A stretch of 21,372 bases of DNA from RGIG1959 sp045604545. Lineage in GTDB: Bacteria; Bacillota; Clostridia; Oscillospirales; Acutalibacteraceae. Made by a program: the position numbers and the translations under genes. Below are positions 16,142 through 21,372 of the stretch, piece by piece. The notes beneath the pieces were generated by a model. The model worked only from the letters and a program-made list of their open reading frames with translations. It was not told where the DNA came from and searched no databases. The DNA lies in NCBI GenBank assembly GCA_045604545.1, contig JAZUOG010000042.1, forward strand, positions 1-21,372. The letters run 5' to 3'. The first letter of the stretch is position 1; each line of letters opens with the position of its first letter.

Positions 16142-16558
16142 ATGAAAGTGAATATCACCATTGATGCCGTCGAAACCGATGGCAGTGACTCCTGTCAATC
16201 CACCGACACGCTGTGCGGCTTTTTCAGACAAAGCGACCATTCCTTTGAACTGACCTACCGCGAGCCGTCAGGTGAAGAGGGCCTCGGCAACACCCTGACC
16301 GCGCTTCGTGTGTTCGACAATAAAATGGAGCTGTCCCGTCAAGGGGATTATCGTTGCCTGCTCACGATGGAAGTCGGTTGCCGCCACGATGCGGACTATG
16401 ACACCCCGCTCGGACGATTCACGCTTACCACCGACACCGATGCCTACTGCTCGACACTGACCCCCGACGGTCGCGGCGAACTGACGGTATCCTACACCCT
16501 GTATGCCGCAGGAAACAGCTCCCACCACCGCCTGCACATTATCGTGACCCCCGCGTGA
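16142..16558 (+). CDS. DUF1934 (YwiB-like) beta-barrel protein
   Basis: A 138-residue cytoplasmic protein of the DUF1934 family, thought to have a calycin/lipocalin-like barrel; biochemical function unknown. Marks seen are the opening MKVNITIDAVETDG, the central ELSRQGDYRCLLTMEVG, and the strand-rich end TLTPDGRGELTVSYTLYAAG. The pairing with argS just downstream matches the ywiB-argS order known from Bacillus subtilis, which supports the family call. ATG 16142 is chosen because it begins the family sequence and follows a GATGAGGA stretch; an in-frame ATG at 16127 would overlap lepA by 11 bases and cannot be fully excluded. Confidence 0.82.
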   Translation: MKVNITIDAVETDGSDSCQSTDTLCGFFRQSDHSFELTYREPSGEEGLGNTLTALRVFDNKMELSRQGDYRCLLTMEVGCRHDADYDTPLGRFTLTTDTDAYCSTLTPDGRGELTVSYTLYAAGNSSHHRLHIIVTPA

Positions 16559-16630
16559 GCAGCTTCTTGCTTGCAGGGGCGGAGGAATCCAAAAACAACA
16601 CCAAATTTTCATCATAAGGATGTGTGTCCC

Positions 16631-18388
16631 ATGACCTTAACCGCATTTTTGACAAACCGCGTGGCGGACGCCTTCGAAGCGTGCGGCTATGACCGCGCTT
16701 TAGGTACCGTCACCGTGTCCGACCGTCTTGACCTGTGCCAGTTCCAGTGCAACGGCGCATTCGGCGGTGCGAAGCTCTATCGCAAGGCTCCCGCCATGAT
16801 CGCGAACGATGTTGCGGCGAAACTGCGCGAAGACGCCATGTTTGCCGCCGTCGAAGTGGCGATGCCCGGTTTTTTGAACATCACCCTCACCGACGAGGCA
16901 CTGTGCGCCATGACCGCCGAATTTATCAGCGGTGAACGCGCGGTTGTCGAGCCGATCGGCGAAGGCAAGCCCGTCGTTGTCGACTACGGCGGCCCGAACG
17001 TGGCAAAGCCCCTGCACATCGGTCACCTGCGTCCCGCCATCATCGGCGAAGCGATCAAACGCCTGTGCAAGGAAAGCGGCTACAACGCGATCGGCGACAT
17101 TCACCTCGGTGACTGGGGATTGCAGATCGGTCTTGTCATCGCGGAGCTTCGCGAGCGTCACCCCGACTGGCGCGTGTTTGCCGACGATTTTGATGAGGCT
17201 GTCGACACCGTTCCCGAGCTGGATGTCGCGCTTCTGCAGGAAGTGTATCCCTTCGCCAGCGGTAAGTCGAAAGAAAACGCCGACTTCAAAGCGGCGGCAC
17301 AGCAGGCGACCTACGAACTGCAAAGCGGCCGCGCCGGCTTCATGGCGCTGTGGAAGGAGATCATGCGCGTCTCGGTCGCCGACCTGAAACAAAACTACAA
17401 CACCTTGAACGTGTTCTTCGAACTGTGGCTGGGTGAAAGCGATGCCGAACAATACGTCGACACGCTGGTTGCCACCCTGCGCGAGCAAAACCTGCTCCGT
17501 GAAAGCGACGGCGCGTTGGTGGTTGACCTCGCCACCGAGGAAGACACCGCCCCCATGCCGCCCGTCATCATCAAGAAATCCGACAACTCGAGCCTCTATG
17601 CCACGACCGATCTTGCCACCATTATCCAGCGTCAGCAGGATTATCAGCCCGAGAAGATCTGGTATGTCGTGGACAAGCGTCAGAGCCTGCACTTCGATCA
17701 GGTGTTCCGCTGTGCGAAAAAGGCGCATCTCGTTCCCGAGGAATGCGACCTCAAGCATCTCGGCTTCGGCACCATCAACGGCGCGGACGGCAAACCGTTC
17801 AAAACCCGCGACGGCGGCGTGATGCAGCTGCAGACCCTGCTTGACACGGTCACCGACGCGGCGCTCGACAAGCTGAAGAATTCCGATTACTTGAGCACAC
17901 TGTCCGATGATGACAAAAAAACCGTTGCGAAAAAGGTCGGCGTTGCCGCCATCAAATTCGGCGATCTCATCAACCACCGCTCGAAGGACTATATCTTCGA
18001 CATGGACAAATTCCTGTCCTTCGAAGGCAAGACGGGCACCTACCTGCTGTACAACATCACCCGCATCAACTCGGTGCTCAAAAAGGTGGATGCCGCCGAC
18101 AACGCGCCGCTGATGATCGATTCCGCGGCGGAGCGTGACCTGATGCTGACGCTTCTTCTCTCCCCCGAGGCGTTCGCCAAGGCGCTTGCCGAGCAAGCTC
18201 CCAACCTCGTGTGCGAGAACGCCTATCTCATCGCGCAGGCATTCTCGAAGATGTATCACGACTGCCCCATCGCATCGGAAACCGATGCCGCCAAAAAAGC
18301 CTCTCGTATCGCCCTTTGCCGTCTGACCAAAGAGGTGCTTCAAAAGCACCTTGATGTCCTCGGCATCGAAGCGGTCGAAAATATGTAA
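16631..18388 (+). CDS. argS: Arginyl-tRNA synthetase
   Basis: Class I aminoacyl-tRNA synthetase that charges tRNA-Arg with arginine. The 585-residue length is normal. The N-terminal additional domain (about 1-95) is followed by VVVDYGGPNVAKPLHIGHLR, with HIGH at 129-132. The degenerate second signature DGKPFKTRDGG begins at 386, as is usual for ArgRS enzymes lacking a canonical KMSK. The anticodon-binding C-terminal region follows KFGDLINHRSKDYIFDMDK and ends IEAVENM. ATG 16631 has AAGGA about ten bases upstream; an in-frame ATG at 16571 would add 20 residues with no family likeness. The 72-base gap before the gene shows no T-box stem or terminator. Probably co-transcribed with lepA. Confidence 0.96.
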   Translation: MTLTAFLTNRVADAFEACGYDRALGTVTVSDRLDLCQFQCNGAFGGAKLYRKAPAMIANDVAAKLREDAMFAAVEVAMPGFLNITLTDEALCAMTAEFISGERAVVEPIGEGKPVVVDYGGPNVAKPLHIGHLRPAIIGEAIKRLCKESGYNAIGDIHLGDWGLQIGLVIAELRERHPDWRVFADDFDEAVDTVPELDVALLQEVYPFASGKSKENADFKAAAQQATYELQSGRAGFMALWKEIMRVSVADLKQNYNTLNVFFELWLGESDAEQYVDTLVATLREQNLLRESDGALVVDLATEEDTAPMPPVIIKKSDNSSLYATTDLATIIQRQQDYQPEKIWYVVDKRQSLHFDQVFRCAKKAHLVPEECDLKHLGFGTINGADGKPFKTRDGGVMQLQTLLDTVTDAALDKLKNSDYLSTLSDDDKKTVAKKVGVAAIKFGDLINHRSKDYIFDMDKFLSFEGKTGTYLLYNITRINSVLKKVDAADNAPLMIDSAAERDLMLTLLLSPEAFAKALAEQAPNLVCENAYLIAQAFSKMYHDCPIASETDAAKKASRIALCRLTKEVLQKHLDVLGIEAVENM

Positions 18389-18415
18389 TATCATTCAAAA
18401 AGGAGTGTGCTTTCC

Positions 18416-19369
18416 ATGATTAAACCCATCACCGGTACGTTCTTTGAATTCGATCACCACAACCGCGCCGAAGGCAAGTATTACAACGATGCCATGTGGT
18501 CCTTCACCGAGGAGCAGTGGCGCGCCAAGGTGCGTGAGACCGCCGAAATCGGCATGGATACCCTCGTGCTGATGGCATCGGCGCTGTATTTCGAGAGCTA
18601 CTTCAAGTTCGATGAATTCCCCTACGCCAAGCATCTGGCTTGCCCCAATGTCATGGAAGTCCTCCTTGACGAAGCGGACAAGACGGGACAAAAGATCTTC
18701 CTCTCCGCCGGCTTCTACGGCGACTGGGTGGAGCCCAGCGTCAACACCACCGACCCCACCATCATCAACCGCTCTCTCAAAGCCATGAACGTGATCTCCG
18801 AGCAGTTCGGTCATCACAAGTGCATCGAGGGCTGGTACATGCCCGACGAATGGGAGATCGAGGGTCACTTTGACGATCGCTTCATCAAGTACATCAACAC
18901 CATCTCCGCCGAGGCTCGCCGCCTCAACCCCAAAAACAAGACCATCATCGGTCCCTACGGCACCCGTATCACCAAGCCCGATGACCTCTATGTCAAACAG
19001 CTCGAAAGCCTTGACCTCGACATCATCGCTTATCAGGACGAGGTCGGCGTGCAAAAGACGCTCGTTGAGCAGGAAGCCGCTTACTACGAAGGCCTGTGGA
19101 AGGCTCACGAAAAAGCGGGTCGCGCCAAGATCTGGGCGGACATGGAAGTGTTCGAGTTTGAAGGCAAGGTGTATCAGTCTGCCCTCAAGCCCGCTCCCTT
19201 CGAGCGCATCAAGGCGCAGATGGAAGCCATCTCCCCCTTCGTTGAAAAGATCATCATCTATGCCTATCAGGGCATGATGACCAAACCCGGCGGCATCGCA
19301 CGTTGCGGCTTCGAAACCGCCGAGACGCTGTACACCGATTATAAGAACTGGCTGGACAGCACGAAATAA
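18416..19369 (+). CDS. DUF4434-like TIM-barrel protein (paralog 1)
   Basis: A 317-residue protein without signal peptide or membrane segment, so probably cytoplasmic. It resembles the DUF4434 group of TIM-barrel proteins related to glycoside hydrolases: opening PITGTFFEFDHHNR, EEQWRAKVRETAEIGMDTLV, GWYMPDEWE in the middle (near 142-150), DIIAYQDEVGV, and DMEVFEFEGKVYQSALKPAP near the end. Acidic residues in PDEW, YQDE and DMEVFEFEG are candidate catalytic or ligand-binding positions. ATG 18416 has AAAAAGGAG (18397-18405) upstream; a GTG at 18407 is too close to that RBS. The gene is 27 bases after argS and three bases before its paralog. Substrate unknown; the family call is from memory of its sequence pattern. 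Confidence 0.75.
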   Translation: MIKPITGTFFEFDHHNRAEGKYYNDAMWSFTEEQWRAKVRETAEIGMDTLVLMASALYFESYFKFDEFPYAKHLACPNVMEVLLDEADKTGQKIFLSAGFYGDWVEPSVNTTDPTIINRSLKAMNVISEQFGHHKCIEGWYMPDEWEIEGHFDDRFIKYINTISAEARRLNPKNKTIIGPYGTRITKPDDLYVKQLESLDLDIIAYQDEVGVQKTLVEQEAAYYEGLWKAHEKAGRAKIWADMEVFEFEGKVYQSALKPAPFERIKAQMEAISPFVEKIIIYAYQGMMTKPGGIARCGFETAETLYTDYKNWLDSTK

Positions 19370-19372
19370 GCG

Positions 19373-20302
19373 ATGAAACCGATCACCGGCTCATTTATTG
19401 AGTTTGAACACCCCAACCGCAATGAGCGCGTGCTGACGCACGACACGCTGTGCGGATTTTCAAAAGAGCAATGGCAAACGCTTGTGAGCGATATAGCAGC
19501 CATCGGCATGGATACGCTGATTTTGCTGTCGACCGCTTTGCGCGGTCATGCCTACTTCCCCTTTGACGGCTTTCCGTATCCGCCGTACCTTTCTTGCCCC
19601 GATGTGATGAACGCGGTGCTTGAGGAGGCGGACAGACAAGGACAACGGTTGTATCTCGGTGTCGGGTTTTACGGCACGACCGATTCGGTCGCCAACTCCA
19701 CCGACCCCGCCGTTGTGTCGACCGCCCTTCGTGCGATGGAACGCCTGTGCGAGCTGTATGGGCATCACCCTTGCGTGGAAGGCTGGTACATCGCGGACGA
19801 ATGGTGCATCTGGGATCATTTTGACGAGCGTTTCATCGGCTATATCAACACGATTGCCAAAGAAGCCCACTGTCTTTGCAAAGACCACAAAGTGATGGTC
19901 GCTCCCTTCGGAACGCATTGTCTCAAGGCAGATGACACGTTCGTCGAACAGCTCTCCCGCATCGATGCGGACATCATCGCTTATCAGGACGAGATCGGTG
20001 TCAAAAAGATGCCGCTTGACCGCCTTTCCGAGCGGTTTGCGGCTCTTCGCACCGCTCACGACAAAGCGGGACGGTCAAGACTGTGGGTAGACACGGAAAT
20101 CTTTGATTTTGCAGGCGATGTCTACCGCAGTGCGCTTATTCCCGCGCCCATTGATCGCATTGCCGCTCAGCTGGATGCCGTCTCCCCCTTTGTCGACAAG
20201 ATCGTCGCCTACACCGCCCAAGGCATCCTAAGCCGCAAGGGAAGCGTCGCCGCACTGGGCGGTGCCGCCGCGGAAGAATTGTATCACCACTTTCGTTATT
20301 AA
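19373..20302 (+). CDS. DUF4434-like TIM-barrel protein (paralog 2)
   Basis: A 309-residue tandem paralog of the preceding protein, matching it end to end: MKPITGSFIEFEHPNRNE at the start, GFSKEQWQTLVSDIAAIGMD, GHHPCVEGWYIADEW, DADIIAYQDEIGV, and DTEIFDFAGDVYRSALIPAP. All the shared acidic positions (DEW, QDE, DTEIFDF) are kept, so both copies are probably active. No Shine-Dalgarno sequence is seen before ATG 19373, which sits in TAAGCGATG, so translation likely depends on ribosomes ending the upstream gene. It is slightly richer in A/T-ending codons than paralog 1. It is the last gene of the lepA-argS run, and repeats begin at its stop codon. Function unknown. Confidence 0.75.
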   Translation: MKPITGSFIEFEHPNRNERVLTHDTLCGFSKEQWQTLVSDIAAIGMDTLILLSTALRGHAYFPFDGFPYPPYLSCPDVMNAVLEEADRQGQRLYLGVGFYGTTDSVANSTDPAVVSTALRAMERLCELYGHHPCVEGWYIADEWCIWDHFDERFIGYINTIAKEAHCLCKDHKVMVAPFGTHCLKADDTFVEQLSRIDADIIAYQDEIGVKKMPLDRLSERFAALRTAHDKAGRSRLWVDTEIFDFAGDVYRSALIPAPIDRIAAQLDAVSPFVDKIVAYTAQGILSRKGSVAALGGAAAEELYHHFRY

Positions 20303-20477
20303 CACCTCATCCGCCCCTTGAAAAACGTGACGCCTATTTGAACTTACGGTATTGCGTTATTCCAACCGTGAAATCAATCAAGATTTCAACGGAGTTTGCC
20401 ATGATATCTTGAACCATCTTCAAAAGGCTTCCCCTTGAGGGGAAGCTGTCGAGCCGCATGCGAGACTGATGAGGTGT
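20302..20477. repeat. MITE-like intergenic element with 9-base terminal inverted repeats
   Basis: ACACCTCAT (20302-20310) and ATGAGGTGT (20469-20477) are perfect inverted ends of a 176-base noncoding stretch. Inside are two hairpins: CCGT-GAAATC/GATTTC-A-ACGG (20366-20375 with 20382-20392, one bulge, AATCAA loop), and GCTTCCCC/GGGGAAGC (20427-20434 with 20439-20446, TTGA loop). The right part (about 20422-20478) matches a dispersed repeat I recognise from gut Clostridia, AAGGCTTCCCC...GACTGATGAGGTG. The left end overlaps the stop codon of the preceding gene. The 317-base gap to the next gene holds this, another repeat and a weak promoter, and no credible ORF. Confidence 0.6.
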
Positions 20478-20507
20478 CAAATGTATCGGCATCCGTTATA
20501 AACCATG

Positions 20508-20540
20508 CCCTCTCCCCTTGCATTTTCCAAGAGGAGGGGT
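20508..20540. repeat. Imperfect palindrome, decayed repeat
   Basis: CCCTCTCCCCTTG (20508-20520) faces CAAGAGGAGGGGT (20528-20540) with mismatches. The GAGGAGGGG arm resembles the AGGAGGG arm of the repeat at 15-63, suggesting a worn copy of the same family. Confidence 0.4.
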
Positions 20541-20585
20541 TACTACATCTGCTCTTTTTGCCGTCTTTTGATTCTCTTCAAGCGT

Positions 20586-20609
20586 TATACTGTTGCAAAT
20601 AAAAAGGAG
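20586..20609 (+). promoter_or_regulatory. Possible -10 box and RBS of the AT-rich gene
   Basis: TATACT (20586-20591) is a good -10 box, but the hexamer 17 bases upstream is poor. AAAAAGGAG at 20601-20608 is a good RBS for the ATG at 20620. With a start near 20598, the leader would be only about 20 bases. Confidence 0.4.
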
Positions 20610-20619
20610 TGCCTAACAA

Positions 20620-21372
20620 ATGCAATACATCCAGCAGGGAAACGCCACTTATTTTTACGATGATAGTGTTCCCATTCGTTTTGAAAAGGTCCACTTCCGA
20701 TCAACCAACTTTGCTACCGCCAAAGAAACTATAAGAAAAATATTACAACAATCCAGTATTGATGACAAACTGTTTGAACTTTCCGAAAACACATTCATCT
20801 CTATTTTAACCGATGATCGTTTTTCGGCTAACTATATATGTAGTTTTAGCCAAGCTCCTAAAAGTAGAATCAATACACTGCTAGACCTTCACAGTGTAAA
20901 CCTTGATCCAAACGTATTAGAGGAAAACATAGACCTACAAATTTTTAACAATATTCTTTTTATGGAAACACAGACAGAAGAGTTTCTTCAAATGAGGTCT
21001 CACGACGTTTGGTTGAAAGCAATGGATGTTTACCATGTTTTATTGAACAGTCCAAATAATATCTTAGAAAACATTTTATCTAAACGATACGATTACTCAA
21101 CAAAAGAAATAAATCGGTATAAAATTCAATTAGAAAAATATGTTTTCGCATTGTATGAAGCTTTCATTCGCAATGTCATGTCAGTAGACAATTGTCATTT
21201 TGCTTATTTAGGTCTTAAAGAAATGAGCGCCAACCTCAATAACAACACAGAAGTTTTGCTTTTTAAAGAAGAATGTATACAATATATTATCAATGTATTT
21301 TATTATAAGTTAGATTCTGCAAATAGCTACTATTACTCCGATTTCTTTGAAAAAGATTTTTTTGTTACACAA
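20620..21372 (+). CDS. AT-rich hypothetical protein, 3' end beyond window
   Basis: An open frame of 251 codons from ATG 20620 to the window end with no stop, so the C-terminus is missing. The product begins MQYIQQGNATYFYDDSVP, has no signal peptide or membrane segment, and looks largely alpha-helical with many Asn, Phe, Tyr and Lys residues. I recognise no domain. Codon use is unlike every neighbour: TTA, ATA, AAA and AAT are common (17 G/C of 60 bases at 20941-21000), whereas lepA and argS almost avoid TTA. Together with the repeats just upstream this suggests horizontal acquisition, for example from a phage or a defence island, but nothing seen identifies which. Confidence 0.75.
   Translation, partial: MQYIQQGNATYFYDDSVPIRFEKVHFRSTNFATAKETIRKILQQSSIDDKLFELSENTFISILTDDRFSANYICSFSQAPKSRINTLLDLHSVNLDPNVLEENIDLQIFNNILFMETQTEEFLQMRSHDVWLKAMDVYHVLLNSPNNILENILSKRYDYSTKEINRYKIQLEKYVFALYEAFIRNVMSVDNCHFAYLGLKEMSANLNNNTEVLLFKEECIQYIINVFYYKLDSANSYYYSDFFEKDFFVTQ

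Noticed and set aside
16559..16630. T-box leader before argS
   Set aside because: The gap is only 72 bases and shows no specifier stem, T-box sequence or terminator hairpin.
16700..18394. Minus-strand open frame of 564 codons antisense to argS
   Set aside because: Same codon-bias artefact; argS is certain from HIGH and its other family signatures.
20303..20619. tRNA, small RNA or CRISPR in the long gap
   Set aside because: No cloverleaf, CCA end, regular repeat-spacer pattern or strong terminator; the structure is explained by palindromic repeats.

Overview
The window looks like a chromosomal contig from an uncultured anaerobic member of the Clostridia, most likely near the Oscillospiraceae/Ruminococcaceae. 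The signs are a single-chain pyruvate:ferredoxin oxidoreductase, dockerin-tagged secreted enzymes, strong AAAGGAGG-type ribosome binding sites with SigA-like promoters, GC-rich codon use, and the dispersed palindromic repeats common in gut Clostridia. No RNA gene, CRISPR array or transposase was seen.

Layout. (1) 1-3850: a palindromic repeat, then nifJ (PFOR) on the minus strand with its own terminator, promoter, an inverted repeat at the transcription start and phased A-tracts upstream. (2) 3956-8880: an apparent three-gene operon on the plus strand. It holds two tandem paralogous secreted SGNH/GDSL hydrolases, each ending in a type I dockerin, then a LytR-CpsA-Psr (LCP) lipoprotein with a DxDxDG loop, then a terminator. 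(3) 8849-9513: a less GC-rich divergent pair, a small membrane protein and an XRE-type repressor, with three CTG-N3-CAG-like sites at the two promoters. (4) 9515-12946: a third SGNH hydrolase, a lipoprotein lacking the second beta module and the dockerin, convergent with a secreted CHAP-SH3b peptidoglycan hydrolase that also ends in a dockerin. (5) 12958-20302: a likely six-gene plus-strand operon of DUF1015 protein, lepA, DUF1934 (YwiB-like) protein, argS and two tandem DUF4434-like TIM-barrel paralogs. (6) 20302-21372: a repeat-rich spacer followed by an AT-rich gene of unknown function, cut by the window end.

How the parts may work together. Regions 2 and 4 read as a cell-surface module. 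Three dockerin enzymes (two esterase-like, one wall hydrolase), an esterase-like lipoprotein and an LCP lipoprotein (a family that attaches glycopolymers to the wall) lie within 9 kb, and the dockerin proteins and the lipoprotein esterase share a beta-sandwich-like module. This suggests dockerin/cohesin assembly aimed at the cell envelope or at envelope-bound glycans. No cohesin is in the window, so this is inference. Region 5 is mainly translation housekeeping with a lineage-specific tail.
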